Shown: positions 41,995 through 51,304, counted from the stretch's first letter. The stretch: DNA of 64,000 nucleotides from JASLEW01 sp035544875 (GCA_035544875.1 DASZZP010000085.1:36395-100394); one strand, 5' to 3'. The notes: generated from the letters alone by a model not told the origin. Numbers and translations: made by a program.

Positions 41995-42662
41995 CGCGTC
42001 TCTCCCGTGGACACCTGGGTCCAGTTGATTTCGGTGACGTAGATCCCGAGCGGGTTGGCGAGGATCGCCGCGCTCGTCGTCGGAGGGCTCGTCTTGACCT
42101 GCAGGTAGGCTTCCCAGCTGGTCCGCCGCGTGGCGCCCGCGAACCGCGGCCGCTCGATCTCGCTCCAGGCGACCTTCCAGCTCTCCGAGTTGGGCACCCG
42201 CAGCACCGCCGTCACCTGCACCTGGCGGCTCACCGACCGCCCCAGCACCCGCGGGTCGTTGATCGGCTGCAGGAAGTAGTCGTCGAGCGTCGCCCGGGCG
42301 CTGCCCGACACGTAGGCGTAGGCGCCGTAGAGCAGCTCCTTCTGCGCCTCGAAGTCGCTGGTCACCGTGCGCAGGTTGCGCACCAGCAGCGCGAGCAGGA
42401 AGACGATCATCCGGGCGTCGCTCTTCTTGAGCGCCTCGGCCGGGCCGAAGGCGACCGCCTGCCCGAGCCGGTCGACCTCGACCACGTAGGGAGTGATGCG
42501 CGCCTCGCCGGCCAGCCGGACATAGCCGGCCAGCAAGGTGCCGTGCAGGACGAGCAGGCCGAAGCAGGCGAGCTGCCAGTTGCGCTTGCCCTTGGCGAGG
42601 TCGCCGAACACGGTCCCGAACTCGCGCCGCGCCGCAAGGTAAGGATTGGCATCCCGTCCCAT
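41991..42662 (-). CDS. trbF: TrbF/VirB8 type IV secretion protein
   Basis: A 223-residue bitopic membrane protein (NWQLACFGLLVLHGTLLAGY) with an NTF2-like periplasmic domain typical of VirB8 (ITPYVVEVDRLGQAVAFGPA, DYFLQPINDPRVL, WKVAWSEIERPRF, NPLGIYVTEINWTQ). VirB8 nucleates assembly of the secretion core. Start ATG at 42662; the ribosome site is weak and the longer frame overlapping trbL was rejected. Confidence 0.88.
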   Translation of the reverse strand: MGRDANPYLAARREFGTVFGDLAKGKRNWQLACFGLLVLHGTLLAGYVRLAGEARITPYVVEVDRLGQAVAFGPAEALKKSDARMIVFLLALLVRNLRTVTSDFEAQKELLYGAYAYVSGSARATLDDYFLQPINDPRVLGRSVSRQVQVTAVLRVPNSESWKVAWSEIERPRFAGATRRTSWEAYLQVKTSPPTTSAAILANPLGIYVTEINWTQVSTGETR

Positions 42663-42679
42663 TTCCGGTTCCCCACCGC

Positions 42680-43798
42680 TCACCGCAGCGCGTCCTGGAG
42701 GCGGAAGCTCGCCCCCTGGGTGAGGCGCGAGGCCACCGCGCCGGGGATCCGCCACACCAGCAGGCAGAAGATGAGCGCGCCGGCGAGCACGTGCAGCTGC
42801 GGGGTGAGCGAGGGGAAGAGCTGGCCGCTCGTGCCGAGCGTCAGCTGCACCCACTGCCGCGACAGCCCGAGGCCGACGCCGACCAGCAGATAGAGCAGGA
42901 AGATCCTTGTACCGACCTGGAAGGCATAGAGCAGGTAGTTCTCGGCAAACGGCACCGTGCCGCGGAAGCCGGCAAAGCCCAGGAACAGCGCCCCGCCGGT
43001 GAGCACGATGTAGTTCTCGATCAGGGTCAGGCAGATCTGGGCGGCGATCGCCGCGTAGGCGAGCAGCACCAGCAGCGCGGCCAGCGAGCCGACCAGGTTG
43101 CCCGCCGGATTGGTGAGGAAGCCGGCCCCGTCCAGGCCGAGCAGCATGTTCGACGCGATGGTCACCCCGACGTCGAGCACCTGCGACGGGTTGACCGCCG
43201 CGCTGCCGGAAGCCGCCTGGCCGGCGCTCTCGAAGCCGCGGCTGATCGCCGGCACCCAGAGCGGGAACAGGTGGAGCAGCGAGAACAGGAACGACAGCAC
43301 GATGAACTTGCGCAGCAGGGTCGAGAACGCGGCGTCGATGCCCTCGCGCCCGAGCGCCCACAGCAGGCCCGAGATCGCCAGCTCGAGCGCCGCCAGGATC
43401 GCGAAAGTCCGCTGGGCGAGCGGGATGACCGTCTGCAGCCAATCCGCCGCCGACCCCGCGTACTCGCGCACCAGTCCGTCGAGGATCTGGTCGCCCCCGC
43501 CGGGAGCGGCGCCCGCCATTCCCGGTGCTCCCTGCGCTGCCTGCGCCGCCGGCGCCCCTCCTGCCGTCGGCGCCGCCTGAGCGAAAGCCGCGCCGGCCGC
43601 CGGCAGCGTAATGATTTCCGCCAGCGCCGCCAGCGGCGCCGGCACCCCTGGCGCGAAAGCCGCGCCAGCCGGGAGCGGCGCGATGATTGCCCCCAGCGCC
43701 GCCAGCGCCGGCCGCGCCGCCAGCGCCGCCAGCGCCAGGGCCGCTGCCAGCACCAACCCCGCCCGGCGCCTCCCTCCACTCGCCGCCGCCCGGCTCAT
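42680..43798 (-). CDS. trbL: TrbL/VirB6 type IV secretion polytopic membrane protein
   Basis: A 372-residue protein with signal peptide (AGLVLAAALALAALAARPAL) and at least five transmembrane segments, matching P-type TrbL (LAALELAISGLLWALGREGI, MLLGLDGAGFLTNPAGNLV, IVLTGGALFLGFAGFRGTVP, RIFLLYLLVGVGLGLSRQW). It forms the inner-membrane channel part. The start overlaps the upstream lipoprotein stop as ATGA, so a longer frame was rejected. Confidence 0.88.
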   Translation of the reverse strand: MSRAAASGGRRRAGLVLAAALALAALAARPALAALGAIIAPLPAGAAFAPGVPAPLAALAEIITLPAAGAAFAQAAPTAGGAPAAQAAQGAPGMAGAAPGGGDQILDGLVREYAGSAADWLQTVIPLAQRTFAILAALELAISGLLWALGREGIDAAFSTLLRKFIVLSFLFSLLHLFPLWVPAISRGFESAGQAASGSAAVNPSQVLDVGVTIASNMLLGLDGAGFLTNPAGNLVGSLAALLVLLAYAAIAAQICLTLIENYIVLTGGALFLGFAGFRGTVPFAENYLLYAFQVGTRIFLLYLLVGVGLGLSRQWVQLTLGTSGQLFPSLTPQLHVLAGALIFCLLVWRIPGAVASRLTQGASFRLQDALR

Positions 43799-44205
43799 CG
43801 CCGGTCCCCTGGCGCCGCGGCCGGCGCCCGCTGCGCCGCGCTCGCGCTCAGCGGCGCGAACGGCGGCTGCGGTATCTCGGGCGGGGCCGGTGGGGGAGGG
43901 GGGTTGCCCCACCATCCCGCCATGCGCACCGCGCCGCAGTTCGGGTAGAGCCTCTCCGCGCGGCCGCGGCAGAAGGCCGCCGCCTGCTGCCACACCGGGG
44001 TCCGCGCCCGTTCCTGCTGCGCCCAGAAGGCGAGGTCGAAGCTCCGCGACTCGCTCGCCGAGCGCAGCGAGGCCAGCGGGTCGCGCGCCTGCGCGCCGAG
44101 CAAGCGCTCGCGCCCGCAGCCGCCGGCGGCCAGGCCGGCGATCGCCAGTGCGACCGCGAGAACCGCGCGCCCCGCCCCTACGCCCTCGTTGCTCTGCTTT
44201 GGCAA
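43795..44205 (-). CDS. Lipoprotein in the TrbK position (possible entry exclusion)
   Basis: A 136-residue lipoprotein with lipobox LAAGGC, a short helical middle (FWAQQERARTPVWQQAAAFC) and a Pro-rich tail. It starts at TTG with GAGGAG eight bases upstream, and its stop overlaps trbL. In RP4-type operons this slot, between trbJ and trbL, carries TrbK, the entry-exclusion lipoprotein. The assignment rests on position and lipoprotein nature; sequence similarity to TrbK was not judged. Confidence 0.65.
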   Translation of the reverse strand: MPKQSNEGVGAGRAVLAVALAIAGLAAGGCGRERLLGAQARDPLASLRSASESRSFDLAFWAQQERARTPVWQQAAAFCRGRAERLYPNCGAVRMAGWWGNPPPPPAPPEIPQPPFAPLSASAAQRAPAAAPGDRR

Positions 44206-44215
44206 GGTTTTCTCC

Positions 44216-45103
44216 TCAGTTCTGCTGCCACCAGGCCGGCACGAAGTTCCAGCCCGGCGATCCGTTCTGGTCCGCCGCCAGCGCCGTCTCGGTGGTGAGC
44301 AGCCTCCAGGTCGCCTGGCTCTGCGCCTCGCGGTTCAGCCAGTAGCCGTAGGCCACCGCCTGCAGGTTGGCGCCGACCGCCAGCGACTGCCGCGCCAGCA
44401 GCTGCTCCTGCGCCTGAAAGCCGGCCAGCGTCGCCAGCTGCTCGAGCGCCTGCTGGTGGCCGGCGGTCGCCGCCATCTGCTGGCGGATGGCGTCGAGCGT
44501 CTGCTCGCTCGCGGCGAGGTTCTGCGCCTGCCGCCCTACCGCCGCGAGGCCGGCGCGCATGGTGTCGAGCGCGCGCTCGGTCTGCTGCCGATAGGCCGCC
44601 GGATCGCTCCACGGCTGCCAGCCGGGATAGGTCGCGCGGAACTCGCCGCTCACGTTGGCGAGCGCATAGGACAGGGCGCGCCCCGAGCGCACCACCTGGT
44701 CGAGCTCGCCGAGCAGAGTGCCGATCTCGCGCCAGTTCGGGTTCTCCAGCTTGCGCAGCGCCTGCAGCTGATAGCGGATCTGCGTGTACTGGTTGAGCAG
44801 CTGCAGATAGTGCTGATAGATCTGGTAGGCGAACTGCACGTAGTGGAAGTAGTGCCAGTACGTGTTGACCGCGATGTGCGCCACGTCGGTGACCGGGATC
44901 TGCGCCGCCGCCCGGCCGCCGCCACCGCCGATCAACAGCCCGGCTCCGAGCACCACCGCGAGCGCCGCTCTTCTGATCGTTCCGGCCCTTCCGATCCTTG
45001 CGATCGTTCCAACCGTTCCGACCGTTCCGCTCCCGTCGCTCTTGCCGCTCGTTCCGCCCCTTCCGCTCCTTCCGATCACTTTAGTTTCAGCTCGTTGCCT
45101 CAT
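44216..45103 (-). CDS. trbJ: TrbJ/VirB5-like conjugation protein
   Basis: A 295-residue periplasmic protein with signal region (AALAVVLGAGLLIGGGGG) and TrbJ features: VTDVAHIAVNTYWHYFHYVQ, coiled-coil segments (YLQLLNQYTQIRYQLQALRK) and a C-terminal part rich in Gln. It starts with GGAGG upstream inside trbE (17-base overlap). The first 40 residues (GTVGTVGTIARIGRAGT) come from a 9-base tandem repeat at 44970-45080. VirB5-like proteins sit at the pilus tip. Confidence 0.87.
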   Translation of the reverse strand: MRQRAETKVIGRSGRGGTSGKSDGSGTVGTVGTIARIGRAGTIRRAALAVVLGAGLLIGGGGGRAAAQIPVTDVAHIAVNTYWHYFHYVQFAYQIYQHYLQLLNQYTQIRYQLQALRKLENPNWREIGTLLGELDQVVRSGRALSYALANVSGEFRATYPGWQPWSDPAAYRQQTERALDTMRAGLAAVGRQAQNLAASEQTLDAIRQQMAATAGHQQALEQLATLAGFQAQEQLLARQSLAVGANLQAVAYGYWLNREAQSQATWRLLTTETALAADQNGSPGWNFVPAWWQQN

Positions 45104-47645
45104 CTGTTCCTCCCTTGAATCCGTCGTACCCCGCCACCCACTCGCCCAGCCCGCGCCGCCGCAGCCACTCGCGCGGCCACCCCTCGCCGTGCCTCTCGAT
45201 CAGCTCCTTGGCCTGCGCGATCGCCTCGCCCTGCGTCATCCCCTCCGGCGTGCCGACGAAGGCCAGCGCCACCGGCCCCAGCCCGAGCTCGAAGAGCCGC
45301 GAGCCGCGCGGGCTCTTGAAGTAGTAGTCCCGCTTCCGCCGCGCCTGGGCGATCAGCTGCAGCTCGGTGTCGTTCAAGCCCAGCTCGCGATACAGCCCCG
45401 CCTGCCCGGGCAGCGCCGCCTCGGCGTTGGCCAGCAGGATGCGGGTCGGGCAGCTCTCGACCAGGATGTGGCGGTTGGCGCTCTCCCACAGCTGCGCCAG
45501 CGACTGCGTCGCCAGCACCACCGCCGCGTTCTGTTTTCGCAGCGTCAGCAGCCACTGCTTGATGCGCGCCGCAAAGGCGCTCTTCATCAGCGGCAGCCAG
45601 GCCTCCTCGATCACGATCAGCGACGGCCGCCCCTGCTCCAGCCGCTGCTCGACGCGGTGGAAGAGATAGAGCAGCACCGGCAGCAGCACCCGGTCCTCCA
45701 TCTCGGCCAGCCGCTTGAGCTCGAACACCTGGTAGGGGCCGGCCTCGAGGTCCTCGTGATCGGCGTCGAGCAGCTGCCGCAGGCTGCCCTCCGCGTAGGG
45801 CTCGAGCGCCGCCACCAGCTCGCGGTCCTGCAGCTGCGGCAGGAAGTCCGAGATCCGCCGGTGCTCCGGCGCCTCGCTCGCCAGCAGCGCGAGCGCCGCC
45901 GCGAGCGCCTGCCGCCCCGCCGGCGTCACCGCCACCCGGTTGAGCTCGGCGACCGTCTCCAGCCACTCGAGCGCCCACAGCCGCTCGCCCGGCTGATCGA
46001 TCTGCGCCAGCGGCTCGAGCGCCACCTCCTCGTTGACCAGGTCGTAGTGCCGCCCGCCCGCCGCCTTGGCCAGCAGCCAGCCGGAGTAGCCGATGTCGAA
46101 GCTGAACACCTGCGCCCGCGGGTAGCGCAGGAACTGCGCGATGATCAGATTGAGCAGCGTGCTCTTGCCGGCCCCGGTGCCACCGACGACCAGCGTGTGC
46201 CCGACGTCGTCGTCGTGCAGGTTGAGCCAGAACGGCGTCGCTCCGGTCGTCGCCGCCCACAGCAGCGCCGGGCTCTGGGCGGGGAAGAGCGGCGACGGGT
46301 TGTGCGGCAGCCCGGCCCAGACGCTGGTCGCCGGCAGCAGGTCGGCCAGGTTGCGCGACGACAGGATCGGCCGCCGGATGTTGGCGTGGCCGTGCCCCGG
46401 CCAGCTCCCCCGGAAGGCCTCGACCGCGTTCAGGTCCTCGACCCGCGCCGTGAAGCCGCGGTCGTTGAGCGCCTTGACGATCTCGCCGGCGTGCCGGTCG
46501 GCCACCGCCGGCTCGCGGTCGGCCACCACCACGACCGGCGTGTAGAGGCAGAAGCGCACCCGCCCCGAGGCGTTCTCCGCCGCCGCCGCCGCCGCGTCGC
46601 GCGCCATGGCGCCGGCGTCCTGGTCAAGGAACAGCTCGTCGTCGCGCTCCTGGGCGGCGCTCTTGCCCCCCTTCCCGCCGGCCTCGCCGCCGGTCAGCTC
46701 GCGCAGCCACGAAGCCGCCCCCCGCCGCCGCTTGAACCACGACAGCCGGCTCCTCGCGATCTTCCCGGCCGCGGTCGCCTGCGACAGCGGGATCAGCCGG
46801 TGCGACGCCCGGAACGCGAACCCCAGCCCGCCCAAAAAATCGAGGATGCCGGAGAACGACTCGTGCGGGAAGCCGTGGATCGCCACCACCCGCAGCGCCA
46901 GCTCGCCGATCCGCGGCCGCCAGCCGCCGACCAGCTGCCGGTCGGCGAGCAGCGCGTCGAGATAGCAGCCGTGGCGCGGCGCCCTGACCGGGTGGTCGAG
47001 CCCCGAGAGACACCCGTGCAGGTGAGTCAGCAGGCGGTCGGCGCCGAGCCGCGCCACCTTGAGCTGCGCCGACAGCCGCCGCTCGAGCTGCGCCGCCTCG
47101 GCCTCGAAGCCGGCATGCACCGCCGCCCACGACGCCTCCTCCGCCCCCCGCCCCCACTCGCGATGGATGAACAGGTTGCCCAGCCGCGAGTAGAGCTCGC
47201 GCGGCGGCAGGTAGGTCGCGCAGAGGAAGCTCTCGCTGACGAAGTGCCGCCGCGAGCTCTCGTAGGCGCCGCGCCGCTCCTCGTCGATGAGCGAGGTCAC
47301 CGGGTCGGGGAAGGCCCCGGGCGGCGCGTAGCCCTCGACCGCCCGCCGCAGCGAGTCGACGTGGAACATCCAGCCGTCGCCGTAGGGAAGGAGGGCGTCG
47401 TTCAGGTGCGCCGCGAGCGCGTTGAGCTCTGCCGGCGTGGCGGCCGCGAGGTCCGGCCCGCGGTAGCTCCAGCCGGTCAGGAAGGAGCCGTTCTTCTGCA
47501 GGATGGTCGACGGCCCGACCAGGTGCAGCCAGCCGACCAGGTCCGACAGCCCCTCGGGCGCCGTCCGGTGCTCCCGGAAGCGCTCCAGCCAGCGCAGCGC
47601 CCCGGCGCCGGCAAAGAACCCCGCGACCGCGCTCGCCGTCTCCAC
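45087..47645 (-). CDS. trbE: TrbE/VirB4 conjugation ATPase
   Basis: An 852-residue ATPase: N-terminal VirB4 domain (LVGWLHLVGPSTILQKNGSF), Walker A in VVGGTGAGKSTLLN, Walker B LIVIEEAW, and RKQNAAVVLATQSLAQLWES. It powers pilus assembly and substrate transfer. The GTG start at 47645 follows the trbD stop by two bases with GGAGGG upstream; the longer frame from 47834 would overlap all of trbD. Length and motifs are complete, so it appears functional. Confidence 0.92.
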   Translation of the reverse strand: METASAVAGFFAGAGALRWLERFREHRTAPEGLSDLVGWLHLVGPSTILQKNGSFLTGWSYRGPDLAAATPAELNALAAHLNDALLPYGDGWMFHVDSLRRAVEGYAPPGAFPDPVTSLIDEERRGAYESSRRHFVSESFLCATYLPPRELYSRLGNLFIHREWGRGAEEASWAAVHAGFEAEAAQLERRLSAQLKVARLGADRLLTHLHGCLSGLDHPVRAPRHGCYLDALLADRQLVGGWRPRIGELALRVVAIHGFPHESFSGILDFLGGLGFAFRASHRLIPLSQATAAGKIARSRLSWFKRRRGAASWLRELTGGEAGGKGGKSAAQERDDELFLDQDAGAMARDAAAAAAENASGRVRFCLYTPVVVVADREPAVADRHAGEIVKALNDRGFTARVEDLNAVEAFRGSWPGHGHANIRRPILSSRNLADLLPATSVWAGLPHNPSPLFPAQSPALLWAATTGATPFWLNLHDDDVGHTLVVGGTGAGKSTLLNLIIAQFLRYPRAQVFSFDIGYSGWLLAKAAGGRHYDLVNEEVALEPLAQIDQPGERLWALEWLETVAELNRVAVTPAGRQALAAALALLASEAPEHRRISDFLPQLQDRELVAALEPYAEGSLRQLLDADHEDLEAGPYQVFELKRLAEMEDRVLLPVLLYLFHRVEQRLEQGRPSLIVIEEAWLPLMKSAFAARIKQWLLTLRKQNAAVVLATQSLAQLWESANRHILVESCPTRILLANAEAALPGQAGLYRELGLNDTELQLIAQARRKRDYYFKSPRGSRLFELGLGPVALAFVGTPEGMTQGEAIAQAKELIERHGEGWPREWLRRRGLGEWVAGYDGFKGGTDEATS

Positions 47646-47647
47646 CG

Positions 47648-47977
47648 CTACCCGCCCTCCGGCAGCGCCGGGTCGACCCGCGGGCAGCGCGCCGCGAGCG
47701 CCGGCGTCGCGCAGTAGAAGTCGCGGCCGCGCAGGCTGCGCACGTAGCTGCGCACGTAGAGGTCGGCGATCAGCGGGACCTTGCCGCACAGGTAGACCGC
47801 CAGCGGATGGAACCCCAGGCAGTAGAACAGGCACAGCCCGACGGTCAGCACGTGCAGCCCCGCCTCGAACAGCAGCAGGAAGACCGCCGACGCCTCGACC
47901 AGCAGGAACTGCGGCGCCACCCCGCCGTACAGCACCGGCCGGTAGAGCGCCGCATTGATCGGGTTCTTGGCGAGCAC
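47648..47977 (-). CDS. trbD: TrbD/VirB3 conjugation protein
   Basis: A 109-residue membrane protein with the VirB3 hairpin of two adjacent helices (AVFLLLFEAGLHVLTVGLCL, FYCLGFHPLAVYLC) and N-terminal NPINAALYRPVLYGGVAP. It starts at GTG with GGGGGA upstream, 17 bases after the preceding gene, and is followed by trbE. VirB3 works with VirB4 in pilus assembly. Confidence 0.85.
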   Translation of the reverse strand: MLAKNPINAALYRPVLYGGVAPQFLLVEASAVFLLLFEAGLHVLTVGLCLFYCLGFHPLAVYLCGKVPLIADLYVRSYVRSLRGRDFYCATPALAARCPRVDPALPEGG

Positions 47978-47994
47978 CTTTTCCCCCTAGCCCC

Positions 47995-48222
47995 TCAAGA
48001 AATCACGCCCTGGAAGCCGAGAGCGTCGACCAGGTTGACCGCGCCGAGCACGATCGCCACCCCGAACAGCGCCTGCCCGAACCGCCGCCCGTCCGGATTG
48101 GCATAGATCTCGTTGACCTCCGACTCCGCCAGCGCCCCCATCACCGCCGGCCCCACCGCCCGCGCCAGCGACTCGCGGAAGTGCCGCGCCCGCTCCTCAT
48201 CCTGCTCGGCAGCCGGTCTCAC
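47995..48222 (-). CDS. Short fusion of TrbB N-terminus and TrbC C-terminus
   Basis: A 75-residue frame with GTG start and GAGGAGGG upstream. Residues 18-46 (LARAVGPAVMGALAESEVNE, then IYANPDGR) match the start of TrbB ATPases (usual pattern aLgp-i-aaL-d--v-EI-lNpDG). Residues 47-75 (FGQALFGVAIVLGAVNLVDA, LGF) resemble the final transmembrane helix of TrbC pilins. In P-type operons trbB and trbC precede trbD, so this looks like an in-frame deletion product: no Walker motifs and no processed pilin remain. Alternatively it is a genuine small membrane protein. Confidence 0.6.
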   Translation of the reverse strand: MRPAAEQDEERARHFRESLARAVGPAVMGALAESEVNEIYANPDGRRFGQALFGVAIVLGAVNLVDALGFQGVIS

Positions 48223-48622
48223 CCATTCCCCTCCTCAGCTCTATTGCGAGACTAGACGTTCTTTCTCCACCTAGGCAACTTTTCCATACCTTTTCGATCC
48301 TCTCGCCCACAATACTCCTCCCCGGAGCCCGCCGCCGGCGACCTCCAAACCCAGACAAAGCACTGGCAATACGATGGATAGCGCTCGTCGCCCGCCTCCG
48401 CGGCCGCCACGATGGCCGCGCGCGAAGCGCTCTGTCGAACCTGCCTACGGGGGGCCTACAGGAGGAAAGACGGTCACCCAGTGACCGGCGCCGAGAGCCC
48501 GAGAAATTTTGACACGTCAAGAATTTTTCGGCGTTTCCGACCGCCAACCGGCTCGGCCGAGGTCGCGCTGCTAGACCAAGACAGCCTAACAACTAGGGTA
48601 GAGTCCCAGCTCGGAGGATGTC
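48223..48622. other. Upstream region of the trb operon and boundary of the mosaic segment
   Basis: It has an AT-rich patch at 48241-48315 that probably holds the trb promoter (no clear box pair), a GGTCAC-CCA-GTGACC palindrome near 48470-48485, and the first copy of the TTTTRACNCGTCAA element at 48500. No gene is recognised. Confidence 0.45.
48500..48531 (+). repeat. TTTTRACNCGTCAA palindromic element, copy 1
   Basis: The core TTTTGACACGTCAA with flanks AAATTTT and GAATTTTTCGG matches copies at 51119 and 51552 (the latter reversed). In this GC-rich region the A/T-rich arms stand out. It lies about 95 bases before the broken lipoprotein gene. Confidence 0.65.
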
Positions 48623-49701
48623 ATGAGGTTGAATCTTCGATGCGCGGCGTGGGCTATCGCGTTTCTCGCCTTGGCTTCCTGCGCGCTGGCTTCCTGGAAG
48701 AACGAGCCGCCGAAGCAGCGGCCCCCTCGAGCTGTCGCCTCCCGGAAGGACTTCCCGGCGACCGACTCCACCCTCTCGCTGCTCGAGCCGCAGGGTGCGC
48801 AGTGCATTTGGGCCAAGCTCGACGCCGTCTCGAAAAAGCGCTTGGCGATTTCGACGTTCGACGGTGACTGCCGCGGAGGAAAAATTGCGCTCTCGGCCGA
48901 CCGGGAACGCGGCGCGGTTTGGTTCGATCCGTCCGTGGCGGTCCTCGAAGAGCACGCTCCGCCCGGCACCATGCCGCGGCTCTTCGAGGTCGATCTCGCA
49001 AACGGCACCGCCACGCCCGTGCCGCTTCCGTCCGGCATGCGCGACCTTGGCTTCGACCCGAAGGGCCGAATGATCGCCCTCACGCTCCAGGAACCGACCG
49101 AGGCCGAGACCGACAAAGGCGAGGTGCTCGTCGACGGAACCCCGGTGAAGCTCGAGCCCGCCTCCGGAGGGGACCGCGTCCTGGTCCACGCGTTTGCCTT
49201 TGAGGACGGCGCGTGGAAGCGCTTTGAGACCGCGAGCTCGACGGTCGGCTCCGACTACGCCCCCGGCGTCCGCGAGCTCACCGCCGCTCTTTCCGCTCGA
49301 CCGAAGTGCTCGCGCCGTTTGTTCAGGGAGATATCGAGCTCGACGAGGCGCTGCTTGCGAGGCTGGCCAAATTCGCTCCGCAGGCGCACCCGGTGGAAGG
49401 CAGTAACGGGTGGATTCGGTTCGGCTCGGGCGACACGCGGTTCGTGCTCTGGGAGGTCAGTGCCGAGTTTGCGTACTCGACCGGCCTGGCCGCCTTCGTA
49501 GATCAAGCCGGGAGTCCGGTGAAGCCGCCCGGCTGGCCGTACACCGAGAAGGAACTCGTCAGTTACGCCTGGAACGGCGCCTACTTGCTCGCTGCATGGC
49601 AATACCGTGGCTCGCGTGCCCGTCTCTACCGGGGCGGCGAGCTGGTCTGGTCCTCGGACACCGCTCACGCGGTGACCTTCTGGCCGCAGCGCCGGCGCTG
49701 A
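48623..49701 (+). pseudogene. Lipoprotein gene split by a frameshift
   Basis: The first frame starts at an ATG with GGAGG upstream and a lipobox (FLALASCALA); it reads well through GVRELTAALS near 49285. The sense then continues one frame over (STEVLAPFVQGDIELDEALL, FAPQAHPVEG, WIRFGSGDTRFVLWEVS) to 49701. Joined, they give a protein of about 355 residues. The shift lies between 49285 and 49300, with no slippery run, so a true frameshift or an assembly error is likelier than programmed frameshifting. I do not recognise the family. Confidence 0.65.
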
Positions 49702-49749
49702 TGCATCAGGCGGCGGGCAGGCACCGACCGAAACCGTGAACTGCTTTGC

Positions 49750-51041
49750 CTACATCGCCGCCGCCGCGCAGGGCGGCGGCAGCCGCCACTCGAACGGCAG
49801 CGGCAGGCTCGTCGCACAACGCGGCAGCGCCTGCCAGGCCGCCGCCGCGCTCGGGTTCGCGAGCAGCGCTCCACCGACGGCGCCGCGCCGATAGCTCGGC
49901 AGCCGCGCCGTGAAGGGGTCCGGCTCGCCCGCCCGCGGCACACCCTCCAGCGTCTCGGGGTAGGCGCACTCACGGCGCCCGGCCAGGCGCAGATCGAAAG
50001 CCAGCTCCGCGAGCTGGCGGGCGGCGGCGGTCGCCGCGATCTGCTTGGCGACCTCTTCGAAGTTCGGCCGCACCAGGGCCAGGATGGCGCGCGCCATGGT
50101 GGGGTAGCGGGCCGCGTGAGGAGATTCCCGCACGCCCGCCGCGCCGGCCGCGCCGCGGGTGCCCGTCATCCGTGCGAGCGCCAGAGCGAGGCGGCGATAG
50201 CCGTCCAGTACCTCGGCTGCATCCGCGTCGGACAGCCGCTGGTAGCCGCGCCGCCCCTCGATCGCCAGCAAGTAACCGGCTTCGCCCGCGAACGCCCGGC
50301 GAATCGTCGCCGCCACCGGCCGGCGGTGAAGCAGCTGACGCATCGCGGCGAGGTCTCCGGAATCGATGTCGCGCTCTGCGGCCACCCAGGCCATGGCCCG
50401 CAGCAAGCTCTTCTCCAGCGGCAGCTCGTAGAGCTGGAAGAGCATGCCAGGCTCCGCCGCGTAGGCTTCCACCTCGGCGGCCAGCGCCTCCATGCCGCGC
50501 CGCACCTCGCCGGGCGAGCGCTCACGCAAGCCGAGGCCGATCCTCGTCCTGAGCAGGATCGATTGGTTGTGGGCCCGCCGCCACAGCTGGTTGATATCGG
50601 CCGACTCCCAGGGCAGCGCTGCGCCGCCGTCGAAGGCCGTTCCCCGCCGCTCCCGCCGCTCTGCCGCCCGCTCGCACGCCGCGAGCAGAGAAGCGTTCGC
50701 GGCCACGAATCGCCGCGACCTGTCGACCTCCTCCGCCGACCAACTCGACGGCGCGCGCCCCATGAGCTGTCGGACGCGCACCAGGTCGCTCTCGTCGGCA
50801 AGCTGAGCCGGGGCCCGCCCAGACGCTCGATGAACGCCCGCTCCCGCGCCCCGCCGGCGGCGCCCATCACCACTCCCGGCGCTGGCAGCGGCCCGACCTC
50901 CAGCGCGAATCTCTCCCGCGCCGCCGCGAGCCGATGCGCGCCGGCCAGCCGCATCCCAAACCAGCCGGCCACCGCCAGCAAGACCGCTGCGGCCACCCCC
51001 AGGACCGCTCGTCGCACGATCCGATGTCGGGCTTCGTCCAT
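49750..51041 (-). pseudogene. Membrane-anchored protein gene split by a frameshift
   Basis: The start MDEARHRIVRRAVLGVAAAV with a transmembrane helix (LGVAAAVLLAVAGWFGMRLA) reads well to ARERAFIERLG near 50820. The sense continues in another frame from LADESDLVRVRQLMGRAPSS through ERDIDSGDLAAMRQLLHRRP to 49750. The shift coincides with a G/C-rich run. Joined length is about 430 residues, mostly helical. Family not recognised. It converges with the other broken gene at 48623-49701. Confidence 0.65.
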
Positions 51042-51118
51042 GGCGGAGAGTCGTGGGGCGTCGTCAGGTAATCGTTGCCGACCCGGCTCGGGAGCCCGAC
51101 CCGTCGCCGGCCATCGCT

Positions 51119-51142
51119 CGAAATCTTTTAACGCGTCAAAGT
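51119..51142 (+). repeat. TTTTRACNCGTCAA palindromic element, copy 2
   Basis: CTTTTAACGCGTCAAAG matches the shared core. It overlaps the stop codon of the 58-residue frame on the minus strand. Confidence 0.6.
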
Positions 51143-51304
51143 CTCGCTCCGCTTGACACTCGCCGTTGCCTCGAACGGCAGCGGCCGCAGCCAGGCCTGC
51201 CGGAAGTAGCGCTCGATCTCCCGTGCCAGCCGCTGCACCGGCGCGGTCTCCGTCGCCACCGCCTCCTGCAGCAGCAGCCAGGCGGCCATCCCGTGGGTGT
51301 GCAT
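51128..51304 (-). CDS. Small hypothetical protein (58 residues)
   Basis: ATG at 51304 has AGGAG nine bases upstream. The product begins MHTHGMAAWLLLQEAVATET and continues with amphipathic helix-like sequence (REIERYFRQAWLRPLPFEA) before ending in residues encoded by the palindromic element. It may be a real small protein or the surviving start of a longer one whose end was replaced by the repeat. It lies just upstream of the broken gene at 49750-51041 on the same strand. Confidence 0.45.
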   Translation of the reverse strand: MHTHGMAAWLLLQEAVATETAPVQRLAREIERYFRQAWLRPLPFEATASVKRSETLTR

